From Magnetococcales bacterium (GTDB lineage: Bacteria; Pseudomonadota; Magnetococcia; Magnetococcales; Magnetaquicoccaceae): DNA of 64,000 nucleotides. Shown piece after piece: positions 36,228-45,216 of this stretch. Position 1 is the stretch's first letter. Each line of letters starts with the position of its first letter. The notes beneath the pieces are model-generated. The model was not told the origin of the DNA. It saw only the letters and a program-made list of their open reading frames with translations, and did not search any database. The DNA lies in assembly GCA_015231755.1 (NCBI GenBank), contig JADGAZ010000016.1:1-64000 (forward strand). The letters run 5' to 3'. A program made the position numbers and the translations under genes.

Positions 36228-38119
36228 CCACTCCGGATCCCAAGGAGAAGCCACCCGCCAAGGCGGATGGACGCCCCGCGGCCCGCTCCATGATGGTGGC
36301 CATTGGCCGTCCGCCCAAAAAGGACAAGGTCGCGGAGAGCGTGGTCCCGGAACCGGCTGCACCGCCCCGGATGGCGGCTTCGTTTACCGTCGGCGCCCCC
36401 CCGGACCTTGCGGAGAAAACCAAGAATATCCCGGCCCCGGGAGCCGCGTCCGTCCAGCCCCCCACGGCCTCTGCCGCCATGGTTGAGCCTCCGGCTTCCG
36501 TGGTCCCGGTGGTGGTGCCTGTGTCGGTGGTGGCTTCTGCTCCTGTCGTGTTGTCCACGGTGGCCGTGGCCCCGACTCCGATTCCATTGCCGCCACCGCC
36601 CGTGTCCCCGCCACCGCCCGTGTCCCCGCCACCGCCCGTGTCCCCGCCACCGCCCGTGTCCCCGCCACTGGTCACGTTGGCGGCGGCTTCAGTCGCGCCT
36701 TCCTCCTCCGGGCATGCGCCATCCAGGTCTGCCGATTCTCAGGCGGCACTGTTGGTGGACCCCGATGTGCTCAAACCGGAGAAAAAAGTTGCCCAGACCA
36801 TGAAACAGGGCAACAAGCAGCGGCGTTATCTGGCCCAGTCCGTGGTCTTGGAGGAGTCTGGCCTCTCCAGTCTGGTGCGTCTTGCCCTGGGGTTTACGGC
36901 AGGGGTTATGATCTTGTTTCTCGTTTGGGCCTCCTTTTCCCGGATGGAGGAGATGGCGCCTACGGTCGGCGAGGTCATGCCTGCGGGGCCGGTGCAACAT
37001 GTCCAGCATCTGGAAGGGGGGATCGTCAAGGCGATTTTGGTCAAGGAAGGCTCTTTAGTGGATGTGGGTGCGGTGCTGTTTCAGATGGCCCCGGAGTCGG
37101 CCCTGGCGGAACTCAACCAAATGCGCGCCCGGCATGCCGCTCTGGAGGCGCAAATTGCCCGCAACCGGGCCTTCCTGGAGGAAAAAGAGCCGACTTTCGA
37201 GACGATTCCCACCGAATTTTCCCATCTGATCCGGGATCAGGTGCAGCTTTTGACCGCCCAGCGGGCCTTTCGGGAAAGCCGACGGGATGTGTTGCGGCTC
37301 AAGATGGATCAACGCCGTCTGCGCATTTCCAATCTTACCTCCCAACGGGATTCCCTGGAACAGCAGTTGCGTTATTTCGACGAAGAGGTCGCCATGCGTC
37401 GGGCCGGTCTGGCCAAGGGGGTGATGTCCCGGTTGGCCGCCCTGGGCAGCGAGCGGGATCGCAGCCGTGTGGCCGGGGATCTGGAACGTACCCGGGGCGA
37501 TCTGGTGACCGCCCAGAAGGAGCTGGATGAGGCGGTCAAGCAATTGGTCTCCCTCAATGACGAGGTCAGGCAGGACGCCCTCAAGGAGTTGGGTGCCATC
37601 ACGTCCGAGTTGAGCCAGTTGCGTGAAGGCATGTTGCGTCAGCAAAACCGGGTCGAGCGTCTGGATGTGCGGGCGCCGGTCAAAGGGGTGATCAAGAATT
37701 TGCAGATGGAGACCTTGCGGGGTGTGGTGCCTCCCGGTGGGCTGCTGACCGAAATCGTGCCGGTGGAGACTACACGACGGGTGGAGACCCGCATCAATAC
37801 CCGCGATGTGGGCCACGTCAGAGCCGGACAGGCGGTGACGGTCAAGGTGACGACCTACGATTTTTCCCGCTATGGGGGGATCGATGGGGTGTTGGAGTCG
37901 ATTTCCGCCACCACCTTCAAGGAGTCAAGCGATCCGAACCCCTATTACAAGGGAATCATCCGGCTGGAACGGGCTTATGTGGGCAACGATCCCAAACACA
38001 ACGAGGTGTTGCCCGGCATGGCGGTCCAGGCGGATATCCATACCGGCTCCAAGACCTTGATGGAATATATGCTCAAGCCGATCTACGCATCGATGGACAA
38101 GGCGTTCCGGGAGCGGTGA
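36224..38119 (+). CDS. HlyD-family type I secretion membrane fusion protein, long Pro-rich N terminus
   Basis: A 631-residue adaptor. Residues 1 to about 215 are a cytoplasmic Pro/Val/Ala-rich tail including four exact PPPVSP repeats. One membrane helix lies near 216-240 (LALGFTAGVMILFLVWASF). The periplasmic part has the lipoyl half HVQHLEGGIVKAILVKEG, a coiled-coil hairpin (about 290-480) and the closing half VRAPVKGVIKN with the beta-barrel VLPGMAVQADIHTGSKTLMEY. It bridges the ABC pair to the TolC partner. Typical HlyD/PrtE adaptors are about 440-480 residues, so the N terminus is a large addition. ATG overlaps the previous stop (ATGA). Confidence 0.9.
   Translation: MTTPDPKEKPPAKADGRPAARSMMVAIGRPPKKDKVAESVVPEPAAPPRMAASFTVGAPPDLAEKTKNIPAPGAASVQPPTASAAMVEPPASVVPVVVPVSVVASAPVVLSTVAVAPTPIPLPPPPVSPPPPVSPPPPVSPPPPVSPPLVTLAAASVAPSSSGHAPSRSADSQAALLVDPDVLKPEKKVAQTMKQGNKQRRYLAQSVVLEESGLSSLVRLALGFTAGVMILFLVWASFSRMEEMAPTVGEVMPAGPVQHVQHLEGGIVKAILVKEGSLVDVGAVLFQMAPESALAELNQMRARHAALEAQIARNRAFLEEKEPTFETIPTEFSHLIRDQVQLLTAQRAFRESRRDVLRLKMDQRRLRISNLTSQRDSLEQQLRYFDEEVAMRRAGLAKGVMSRLAALGSERDRSRVAGDLERTRGDLVTAQKELDEAVKQLVSLNDEVRQDALKELGAITSELSQLREGMLRQQNRVERLDVRAPVKGVIKNLQMETLRGVVPPGGLLTEIVPVETTRRVETRINTRDVGHVRAGQAVTVKVTTYDFSRYGGIDGVLESISATTFKESSDPNPYYKGIIRLERAYVGNDPKHNEVLPGMAVQADIHTGSKTLMEYMLKPIYASMDKAFRER
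36593..36664 (+). repeat. Tandem 18-base repeat, four copies
   Basis: Four consecutive identical copies of ccaccgcccgtgtccccg (72 bases) inside the adaptor gene encode PPPVSP four times. Exact identity at third positions indicates recent slippage expansion. Confidence 0.97.
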
Positions 38120-38172
38120 TCCGGGGAGCGTAACGCGTTGCGGGGGGCCGGGATCGTAATAAGGTGGGGGGG

Positions 38173-38592
38173 TCAGGAGTGTTTCCACCACTCTTTGGGG
38201 ATGAGGTCGAGTTCGGCCAGTTTCACCAGCAGTTTGCCCCGGGTGATGGGTTTGTTGAGATAGTCGGTACATCCCCCGGTATCGAAGGCTTCGGAGATTT
38301 CCGACATGGCATCCACGGCAGTCACCATGATGATCGCGGCCCGGTTTTCGTCGTGTACTTGATAGTTTTCTTCCAGGGCGCGCATTTGTTTCAATGCCTC
38401 CTGGCCGTCCATGATCGGCATCATGATGTCCAACAAGACCAGGTCGTAAGGGTTGCCATCCACCAGTTCCGCTTCGAAAATCTCCACAGCCTCCTGGCCA
38501 TTGGTGGCCACATCGCAATGGGAAAAGGGCTTGAGAATATCGGCCAGCAGGGCGCGGTTTTCCGTGATGTCGTCTACGATCAGGGTGTTCAT
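38173..38592 (-). CDS. Single-domain response regulator (CheY-like)
   Basis: A 139-residue receiver domain with nothing attached. The acidic pocket is in LIVDDITENRALL, the phospho-acceptor Asp in DLVLLDIMMPIMDG, the conserved Thr in IIMVTAVDAM and the Lys in YLNKPITRGKLL. Such proteins act as phosphate relays or motor or kinase switches. It lies convergent to the type I secretion genes and downstream of the rnf operon terminator, so it is probably transcribed alone. Its kinase is not evident; the hybrid kinase at 48 kb is only a candidate. Confidence 0.92.
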   Translation of the reverse strand: MNTLIVDDITENRALLADILKPFSHCDVATNGQEAVEIFEAELVDGNPYDLVLLDIMMPIMDGQEALKQMRALEENYQVHDENRAAIIMVTAVDAMSEISEAFDTGGCTDYLNKPITRGKLLVKLAELDLIPKEWWKHS

Positions 38593-38693
38593 GTCGTGTA
38601 GTGAATCCGGTCTGTCAGGAGTTTAATGTGGTTGATGCAAAGTATCCGGATTTATTATTATCAAACATGGCGCGCCTCCGGCAAGAAAAAATT

Positions 38694-38729
38694 CAAAAAA
38701 AACCGGGAATGGAGGCTCCATTCCCGGTT
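38694..38729 (-). terminator. Rho-independent terminator of the rnf operon
   Basis: A perfect 13-base stem (aaccgggaatgga at 38701-38713 and tccattcccggtt at 38717-38729) with a 3-base loop is followed on the minus strand by a run of T (A-run at 38695-38702 on the plus strand). It lies 27 bases after the rnfE stop. Confidence 0.92.
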
Positions 38730-38755
38730 TTGATAAGTATCTAAGATGTTAGGAA

Positions 38756-39364
38756 TCAACTCTCGGAAGATGATCTTTGATTGATCCATTTGTAAGTCAT
38801 GAGAATGAAACCCAAAGCGATAAACGCCCCCGGGGGCAGGATGAATCCCAAGGCGGGTTGAAAATCGGGTCCGAACACCACGTGACCCATGATTTGTCCG
38901 GAACCGAGAATTTCCCGGATGCTGCCCAGCAGGGTCAGGGCGAAGGTGAAGCCCAGACCGGTGAACACGCCATCGAGAATGGAGCCGATCACGGTATTTT
39001 TCGAGGCGAAGGCTTCGGCCCGACCCAGAATGATGCAGTTCACCACGATCAGGGGAATGAACAGACCCAGCACCTTATGCAGATCATGCACGAAGGCGTT
39101 CATGGCCAGATCGATGATGGTGACGAAGGCGGCGATGATGATGATGAAAGCCGGAATGCGTACATCGTTGGGGATCACCTTGCGCACCATGGAGACCACC
39201 ATGTTGGATCCCACCAGCACGGACGCGGTGGCCAATCCCATGCCCAGTCCATTTTCCGCCGAGGTGGTCACCCCCAGGGTGGGACACATGCCCAGCATCT
39301 GGACAAAGACGCCATTGTTCTTCCAAAACCCGTTGACAATGATTTCCTTGATTTCTCCGCTCAT
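38756..39364 (-). CDS. rnfE: Rnf complex subunit RnfE
   Basis: A 202-residue integral membrane protein with six helices, related to NqrD. Recognisable segments are NNGVFVQMLGMCPTLGVTT, AFIIIIAAFVTIIDLAMNAF, LFIPLIVVNCIILGRAEAFA and GSIREILGSG. RnfA and RnfE are homologous, inverted in topology and share a membrane-embedded iron site formed by Cys residues (CPTLGV and NCIILG). Its ATG overlaps the rnfG stop, and it is the last gene of the operon, before a strong terminator. Confidence 0.95.
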   Translation of the reverse strand: MSGEIKEIIVNGFWKNNGVFVQMLGMCPTLGVTTSAENGLGMGLATASVLVGSNMVVSMVRKVIPNDVRIPAFIIIIAAFVTIIDLAMNAFVHDLHKVLGLFIPLIVVNCIILGRAEAFASKNTVIGSILDGVFTGLGFTFALTLLGSIREILGSGQIMGHVVFGPDFQPALGFILPPGAFIALGFILMTYKWINQRSSSES

Positions 39365-39972
39365 GGGGCAGACTCCGCACTCGGGGTTTTAAAGATCTTG
39401 TCCTGGTTTTCCGCGTAGTATTCCAGGCCGCGTTTGATCGCGCCGACCACGGCCCGGGGGGTGATGGTGGCTCCGGCAAACTGGTCGAACTCGCCCCCAT
39501 CCTTCTTGACGCCCCATTTGGCGTTTTTCAGACTTTTGCCGAGAAAGGCTTTGGGCCAGTCGGTTTTGACGATCTTGTCACCCAGTCCCGGAGTTTCGGC
39601 GTGGGAGACGATTTGAACACCGGTCACTGCGCCTTGGGCATCCACGCCCATCAGAATGTCGATCGTGCCCGAATAGCCATCCGGGGCCGAGACCATGAAG
39701 GCCACGGCCAGGGGATCCTTTCCTTTGCGGGCCCGGTAGAAGGAAACCGGTTTTTCCTGACGGTTGATGCGTTTATCGGTCAGTTGCACCGAGTCTTTTT
39801 CCGGGGCGTTGTCGAATCCCTTGGGCATGACCTTGGCCAAGGCGTTCAGGAGTTCCTGACGTTGGGTTTGGGCGATGGGTTCACGGGTGACGCCTTCCAC
39901 TCCGGCCAGGATGGCGGTGGCGATCAGGCCCACGGCCATGAGAATCACACCCATTTTGAGAAAATGCGGCAT
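39361..39972 (-). CDS. rnfG: Rnf complex subunit RnfG (FMN-binding)
   Basis: A 203-residue protein with one N-terminal membrane helix (MGVILMAVGLIATAILAGV) and a periplasmic FMN-binding domain. The covalent FMN site is the Thr of FAGATITPRAVV, within the [S/T]GAT consensus. HAETPGLGDKI is another family hallmark. It passes electrons between RnfD and the RnfA/E pair. It starts 11 bases after rnfD and overlaps rnfE. Confidence 0.95.
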   Translation of the reverse strand: MPHFLKMGVILMAVGLIATAILAGVEGVTREPIAQTQRQELLNALAKVMPKGFDNAPEKDSVQLTDKRINRQEKPVSFYRARKGKDPLAVAFMVSAPDGYSGTIDILMGVDAQGAVTGVQIVSHAETPGLGDKIVKTDWPKAFLGKSLKNAKWGVKKDGGEFDQFAGATITPRAVVGAIKRGLEYYAENQDKIFKTPSAESAP

Positions 39973-39982
39973 TGGCGGCCTC

Positions 39983-41053
39983 CTATGCGTGCTTTTTCGC
40001 TTTGCCGTAGATCACGGGGCGCGAATACTGGTCGATGAGCGGCACGGTCGCGTTCATGATCACGATGGCAAACGAGACCCCTTCGGGATACCCTCCCCAG
40101 GTGCGGATCAGGTAGGTGAGCAGACCACAGCCGAAGCCGAAAAGAAGCTGTCCTTTGGGTGTGACCGGCGAGGTGACCATGTCCGTGGCCATGAAGAAGG
40201 CCCCCAGGATCAGACCACCGGTGACCAGATGGAAAAATGGATCCGGATATTTGGCGGGATTGGTGTACCAGAAGATGATGGCGGGCACCACCGTTCCCAG
40301 CAGCATGGAGATGGGAATGTGCCAAGTGATGACTTTCTTGCGCAGCAGATAGATGCCACCCAGGGTCAGCAGCAAGGCCGAGGTTTCTCCCAGGGAGCCT
40401 TTGATCATGCCGCCGACGGCGGCGAACAGATCAAATCCGTAGTTGCCACCGAGAGCCTCCCGGACCGTGTGGCCCATGCTGACTTCGGTGCGGTACTGGC
40501 CCAGAGGCGTGGCCGTGGCGATGGCGTCCAGGAGTTCCGGGGTATTGAAGGGGGAGGAGATGATCATCGCCAACCCTTCGGAAAGGGAAAGGGCGTGTTC
40601 GCTCAGCAGAGGGGCCGGGGCCGGCCAAGTGGTCATCTGCACCGGAAAGGAGACGAGCAGAAACACCCGGGCGATGAGGGCCGGATTGAACATGTTGTAA
40701 CCCAGGCCGCCATACAGATGTTTGCTGATCAGCATGGCGAAGAATCCCCCCACCACACACATCCACCAGGGGGAGTTGGGAGGCAGGGTCATGGCCAGCA
40801 ACAGACCCGTGAGGGCGGCGGACTGGTCATTCAAGGTGGAGGGGCGGCGCCGGATGGCGTTGGCGAGGCGTTCCGTGACCATGCAGGCCGCTACCGTGAT
40901 CAGCATCACGAACAGTGCCGACCAGCCAAAGACCATCACCCCCATGGCGGCGGCGGGCAGCAAGGCCCAGATCACCGCTTTCATCAGGGCCGGAATCGAA
41001 CTGCCCCCATGCACATGGGGCGAAGAGGGGGTCAACAGGGGAGTGGGGCTCAT
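39983..41053 (-). CDS. rnfD: Rnf complex subunit RnfD
   Basis: A 356-residue membrane protein of about ten helices, related to NqrB. The flavin attachment region reads AIATATPLGQYRT, where the usual SGATPL becomes TATPL with the Thr retained. Other hallmarks are LNDQSAALTGLLLAMTLPPN, HLYGGLGYNMFNPALIARV, and FFMATDMVTSPVTPKGQLLF. It is thought to contain the ion-translocation path. Its ATG overlaps the rnfC stop (ATGA). Confidence 0.95.
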   Translation of the reverse strand: MSPTPLLTPSSPHVHGGSSIPALMKAVIWALLPAAAMGVMVFGWSALFVMLITVAACMVTERLANAIRRRPSTLNDQSAALTGLLLAMTLPPNSPWWMCVVGGFFAMLISKHLYGGLGYNMFNPALIARVFLLVSFPVQMTTWPAPAPLLSEHALSLSEGLAMIISSPFNTPELLDAIATATPLGQYRTEVSMGHTVREALGGNYGFDLFAAVGGMIKGSLGETSALLLTLGGIYLLRKKVITWHIPISMLLGTVVPAIIFWYTNPAKYPDPFFHLVTGGLILGAFFMATDMVTSPVTPKGQLLFGFGCGLLTYLIRTWGGYPEGVSFAIVIMNATVPLIDQYSRPVIYGKAKKHA

Positions 41054-42612
41054 GGCGCGCTCTCCTCGGTGGCGGGTTTGTCGGTCGAAGCCGGTGGTTG
41101 CGCGGGGGCGGGAGTGGGTTCAGCCGGTTTGGGGGCTGCGGCTGCGGCCTTTTTGCGGGCCTCGGAAGCGAGGCGCATCTCCTCTTTCTTGCGTTCTTTT
41201 TCTGCTTTTTCCGCATCGGCGCGCAACTGTTTCTCCTTGGTGCGCTGGCGGTTGAGTTCCGCCTTTTCCCGGTCGTGCTTTTTGGCGGCCAGGGCCAGTT
41301 TGCCGTAACGGAAATAGTGGACCAGGGGAATGTGGGCCGGACAGGCGAACGCGCAACTGCCACACTCGATGCAGTCCATGATATGGACTTCCGGCAACTG
41401 GTCGATGAGATCGTGTCGGGCGCGCCAAGCTATTTCGCAGGGGGTCAGTTCAACCGGGCAGACATCCAGACAACTGCCGCAGCGGATGCAGGGCTGTTCC
41501 GGTTCCACAAAGGTCTCTTTGGCCAGCATGACCAGCAGACCCGAGGTGCCTTTGACCACCGGCGCCTGAAGATCGTTCAGGGCCACACCCATCATCGGCC
41601 CCCCCATGACCACCTTTTTCACGCCGGGTTTCAGACCGCCGCAATGATCGATCAGAGCCTGAACCGGAGTGCCGATGGGTACTTCCAGGTTGGCGGGTCG
41701 GGGAATGCCCAGGCCGGTGACCGTGACCACCCGACGAATCAGGGGATGTCCGAACAGCACCGCCTCCCGTACCGCCGTGGCGGTGGCCACGTTGTGGACG
41801 ATCACCCCCACGTCGATGGGCAGTCCTCCGGAGGGAACCTGACGGTTGATCACCACCTCGATGAGTTGTTTTTCCGCGCCCTGGGGATACATCACCGGCA
41901 GGGCGACCACTTTGATATGGGGGGTCTCCTCCACCGCACGGCTCATGGATTGAATGGCGCCGGGTTTGTTGTTTTCGATGGCGATGATGCAGCGGCTGGT
42001 TTGCAACGCCTGCAGCATGATGCGAATGCCTTCGACAATCTCACGGGAACGCTCTTCCATCACGCGGGCGTCGCAGGTGAGATAGGGTTCGCACTCCACG
42101 CCGTTGATGATCAGCAGTTCGGCCACCTTGCCATCCGGGGGGGAGAGCTTGATGAAACTCGGAAACGTGGCTCCGCCCAAGCCCACCACACCGGCTTCGC
42201 GGACTTTGTTGCGGATGGCCTGGGGATCGGCGGTGTAGGGGTTGTCCAACCCTTTGAGATCCGGATGCCACTGATCGTTGCCATCCGGAATCAAGACGGC
42301 GCAGGGCATGGTCAATCCCGAAGGATGAGCCACCACATGTTCGACGATGGCCTGGATGGTCCCGGAAGTGGGAGCGTGTATCGGTGCCGAGACAAACCCG
42401 CTGGGAATGCCGATGACCTGTCCCTTGTAGACCCGTTCTCCCGGTTCGACACACGGGTCGCAGGGGGCGCCCATGTGCTGGTGCAGCGGAACATAAAGCT
42501 GTTTCGGCGGCGTGGAAAGCTCTTCGATGGCGCAGTGCCGGGAGAGTTCCTTGTACTCTTTCGGGTGTACGCCGCCGTGGAATTTCCGTAAAATGGTTGC
42601 CACGATTCCCAT
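41050..42612 (-). CDS. rnfC: Rnf complex subunit RnfC (NADH/FMN and 4Fe-4S protein)
   Basis: A 520-residue peripheral subunit: N-terminal FHGGVHPKEYKELS, a NuoF-like FMN/NADH region with GLGGATFPSFIKL and INGVECEPYLTCD, a SLBB domain, and two 4Fe-4S sites (CIRCGSCLDVCP and CIECGSCAFACP). A charged Ala/Lys/Glu-rich tail of about 90 residues ends in Pro/Ala repeats, as in long RnfC variants. It exchanges electrons with NAD and RnfB. AAGGAG lies 8 bases before the ATG at 42612. It follows rnfB by 22 bases. Confidence 0.95.
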   Translation of the reverse strand: MGIVATILRKFHGGVHPKEYKELSRHCAIEELSTPPKQLYVPLHQHMGAPCDPCVEPGERVYKGQVIGIPSGFVSAPIHAPTSGTIQAIVEHVVAHPSGLTMPCAVLIPDGNDQWHPDLKGLDNPYTADPQAIRNKVREAGVVGLGGATFPSFIKLSPPDGKVAELLIINGVECEPYLTCDARVMEERSREIVEGIRIMLQALQTSRCIIAIENNKPGAIQSMSRAVEETPHIKVVALPVMYPQGAEKQLIEVVINRQVPSGGLPIDVGVIVHNVATATAVREAVLFGHPLIRRVVTVTGLGIPRPANLEVPIGTPVQALIDHCGGLKPGVKKVVMGGPMMGVALNDLQAPVVKGTSGLLVMLAKETFVEPEQPCIRCGSCLDVCPVELTPCEIAWRARHDLIDQLPEVHIMDCIECGSCAFACPAHIPLVHYFRYGKLALAAKKHDREKAELNRQRTKEKQLRADAEKAEKERKKEEMRLASEARKKAAAAAPKPAEPTPAPAQPPASTDKPATEESAP

Positions 42613-42634
42613 GGTGGGGTCTCCTTGATTGGGA

Positions 42635-43177
42635 TTAGTGGAGCGTGACATGGGGACCGGTCGGCTTCTCCCATTTCCAGGAATAGATCGAATTCGGGAG
42701 CGGGACCATTTCGATGCAGTCCACCGGGCAGGGTTCGACGCAGGCTTCGCAGTCGGTACACATGTCGGCGATCACGGTGTGGGATTGTTTGTTGGCGCCG
42801 ACGATGGCATCCACCGGACAGGCCTTGATGCAGGCGGTGCAGCCGATGCATTTGTCTTCGTGGATCACCGCGACCCGGGGGCCTTGATCCACTTCCATAA
42901 CCACCGGTTCGATGCCCAGAATGCCTGCGATGGCCTCCATGGCTTCCACGCCCCCCGGAGAACAGAGGCTGATGGCGATTTTTTCCTCACCGGCCAGGGC
43001 TTCGGCGTAGGCATGGCAGCCGGGAAATCCGCAGTTGCCGCAATTGGTGGAGGGCAGTGCCGCCTCCAGGCTTTCCACGACCGGATTTCCCTCCACATGA
43101 AACTTGATGGCCGCATAGCCCAGTCCCAGTCCCGCCACCAGGGCCATGCCACCCATGCTCAATATCGCTTCGATCAT
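42635..43177 (-). CDS. rnfB: Rnf complex subunit RnfB (ferredoxin-like)
   Basis: A 180-residue protein with a membrane-anchoring helix (SMGGMALVAGLGLGYAAI). A Cys cluster, CGNCGFPGCHAYAEAL, binds one 4Fe-4S centre, and two ferredoxin motifs follow (CIGCTACIKACPVDAI, CTDCEACVEPCPVDCI). It is the likely entry point for ferredoxin electrons. AAAGGAG stands 7 bases before the ATG at 43177. It follows rnfA by 49 bases. Confidence 0.95.
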   Translation of the reverse strand: MIEAILSMGGMALVAGLGLGYAAIKFHVEGNPVVESLEAALPSTNCGNCGFPGCHAYAEALAGEEKIAISLCSPGGVEAMEAIAGILGIEPVVMEVDQGPRVAVIHEDKCIGCTACIKACPVDAIVGANKQSHTVIADMCTDCEACVEPCPVDCIEMVPLPNSIYSWKWEKPTGPHVTLH

Positions 43178-43226
43178 GGCGATCTCCTTTTGGATCGTTT
43201 GATTATCCTTTACAAGATTGGGGATC

Positions 43227-43805
43227 CTACTTGACCATGCCCGCGAAGCCCATGAAGGCCAGCGACAGCAGACCGGCATTTACCAGGGCAATGGGCGCGC
43301 CTTTGAACAGCGCCGGAACGTCGGACAGATTGATCCGTTCCCGCATGCCGGCAAACAGCACCAGAATGAGACCGAATCCGGTGGCCGCGCCGAAACCGTT
43401 GAAGGTCGCCTGGAGAAAGTTGAGTTCCTTTTGAATGTTGATGATCGTCACCCCCAGCACCACGCAGTTGGTGCTGATGAGGGGCAGAAAGATTCCCAAC
43501 GAGTCGTAGAGGGCCGGACTGGTTTTGTGGACGATCATTTCGGTCAACTGGACCAAAGCGGCGATGATCAAAATAAAGGCCAGTGTGCGTAAATAATCCA
43601 ATCCGAGGGGGTCCAGAATGTAGCGTTGGGTCAGCCAGGTGATGATGGAAGAGACAGTGATGACAAAGACCACGGCGTAGGCCATGCCCACGGAGGTTTC
43701 CACTTTTTTGGAGACTCCGAGAAACGGACAGATACCGAGGAATTTGGTTAGGACAAAATTGTTGACGAGAATTGTGCTGACCAGAATCATAATGTAATCA
43801 GTCAT
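43227..43805 (-). CDS. rnfA: Rnf complex subunit RnfA
   Basis: A 192-residue integral membrane protein with six helices: [40 protein letters not shown], then [20 protein letters not shown] and [14 protein letters not shown]. The two Cys in CPFLGV and NCVVLG form the intramembrane iron site with RnfE. It is the first gene of rnfABCDGE. The ATG at 43805 gives the normal family N terminus (MTDYIMIL); the longer frame upstream is not protein-like. The 257-base gap to the divergent mrp gene should hold the operon promoter; TAATAT on the minus strand near 43900 is a possible -10 without a clear -35. Confidence 0.95.
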   Translation of the reverse strand: MTDYIMILVSTILVNNFVLTKFLGICPFLGVSKKVETSVGMAYAVVFVITVSSIITWLTQRYILDPLGLDYLRTLAFILIIAALVQLTEMIVHKTSPALYDSLGIFLPLISTNCVVLGVTIINIQKELNFLQATFNGFGAATGFGLILVLFAGMRERINLSDVPALFKGAPIALVNAGLLSLAFMGFAGMVK

Positions 43806-44062
43806 GATGGCGCACCTTGGGTTGGGTAGGAGTGGGTGCTGTACGGCTCTCGGCGCCCTTCTGAACATCGGCAACCCTGCAAGGGGGAAAGGGCGAATAT
43901 TAGATACTCCTGATCAAGCCGGCTGGCAATGGGAAAAAAACAGGATTGAATCATTTCTTAAGCGGCGAGATGGCTTGACGGATGGGGCAAAAGTGTTCAT
44001 CCTTATATTTTTTTTTGGCAGAACAATATGTTGTTTTCCCTTTAGCATCATGGAGGATCGGC

Positions 44063-45145
44063 ATGTCCCACATCCACGCGGAACAGGTACTGGAAGCATT
44101 AAAAAAAGTCATGGATCCGGATTTGAAACGTAACATCGTCAGTCTGGGATTCATCAAGGATCTGGTGATCGATGGGGGTCGGGTGGCGTTCAAGGTGGAA
44201 TTGACCACTCCTGCCTGTCCGGTCAAGGCGCTGCTGCAAAAACAGGCACATGATGTGGTGGCCGCGTTGCCGGGAGTGGAACAGGTGTTGGTGGAGATGA
44301 CCGCCCAGGTGCGTGCCTCGGTGAAAAAGGATAACACGGACCTGATTCCCGGTGTGCGCAACGTGATCGCCGTGGCTTCCGGCAAGGGTGGCGTGGGCAA
44401 ATCCACCACGGCGGTCAATCTGGCCCTGGCCTTGGCGGAAAGTGGGGCCTCGGTGGGCATTCTGGATGCGGATATCTATGGCCCCAGCCTGCCCCGCATG
44501 CTCAACGTCAACGAAAAGCCTGAACCCGGCGAGGGGCGCAAGATGGTTCCGATCAGGGCGCATGGTCTGGCTGCCATGTCCATGGGATTTTTCATGGACG
44601 AGTCCCAACCCGTGGTGTGGCGTGGACCTATGGTGGGCATGGCGGTGGAACAGATGTTGCGCGATGTGGATTGGGGAGTGTTAGATTATCTGGTGGTGGA
44701 TCTGCCTCCGGGCACCGGTGACGCCCAGTTGACCCTGGCCCAGAAAGTGCCCATCACCGGCGTGGTGATCGTCTCCACCCCCCAGGCGGTGGCCCTGGCG
44801 GATGTGCGCCGCGGAGTGAACATGTTTTTGAAGGTGGATGTGCCGGTCATCGGGGTGATCGAGAACATGTCGTATTATCTGTGTCCCCAGTGCGGCCATC
44901 GGGCCGATATTTTTGATCACGGCGGAGCCCGCATCGAGGCTGAAGCCATGGGGACCGTTTTTCTGGGGGATATCCCGCTGGATATCGCCATCCGCGAAGA
45001 CATGGACGCCGGCAAGCCGATTCTCGTGGCCCGTCCGGACAGTCCCCAGGCGCAACGCTATCGGGAAATCGCTTCCCTCATCGCGGCCCGGGTGGCCACC
45101 ATGGGTTTCCAGGAGAGCCGTTTTCCCAATATCGTGGTGGAGTGA
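44063..45145 (+). CDS. mrp: Mrp/ApbC-type P-loop iron-sulfur carrier
   Basis: A 360-residue protein: N-terminal MIP18/SufT-like domain (residues 1-85, VMDPDLKRNIVSLGFIKDL, ELTTPACPVK) joined to a Mrp/NBP35 ATPase. The deviant Walker A is ASGKGGVGKSTTAVNLAL; LDADIYGPSLPRML, WRGPMVGMAVEQML and DLPPGTGDAQLTLAQKVP follow. The CxxC of NMSYYLCPQCGHR carries the bridging 4Fe-4S cluster. It assembles or delivers Fe-S clusters, fitting its place beside the Fe-S-rich rnf operon, from which it diverges. GGAGGATC lies 5-10 bases before the ATG. Confidence 0.95.
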   Translation: MSHIHAEQVLEALKKVMDPDLKRNIVSLGFIKDLVIDGGRVAFKVELTTPACPVKALLQKQAHDVVAALPGVEQVLVEMTAQVRASVKKDNTDLIPGVRNVIAVASGKGGVGKSTTAVNLALALAESGASVGILDADIYGPSLPRMLNVNEKPEPGEGRKMVPIRAHGLAAMSMGFFMDESQPVVWRGPMVGMAVEQMLRDVDWGVLDYLVVDLPPGTGDAQLTLAQKVPITGVVIVSTPQAVALADVRRGVNMFLKVDVPVIGVIENMSYYLCPQCGHRADIFDHGGARIEAEAMGTVFLGDIPLDIAIREDMDAGKPILVARPDSPQAQRYREIASLIAARVATMGFQESRFPNIVVE

Positions 45146-45216
45146 GTCTCAGGCGACTGCGACGGATCGTTTGGTCGCAGTCGCCGTTTTGTTTCATGGT
45201 CGAGGGGTCTCCTGGC

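Noticed and set aside
36593-36664. Possible CRISPR-like array
   Set aside because: Repeats are 18 bases, directly abutting with no spacers, and in frame inside a coding gene; it is a coding microsatellite.
43861-43920. FNR-type box or strong sigma-70 promoter before rnfA
   Set aside because: TTGATC and TAATAT occur but are 9 bases apart, and no ATCAA half-site follows at FNR spacing.
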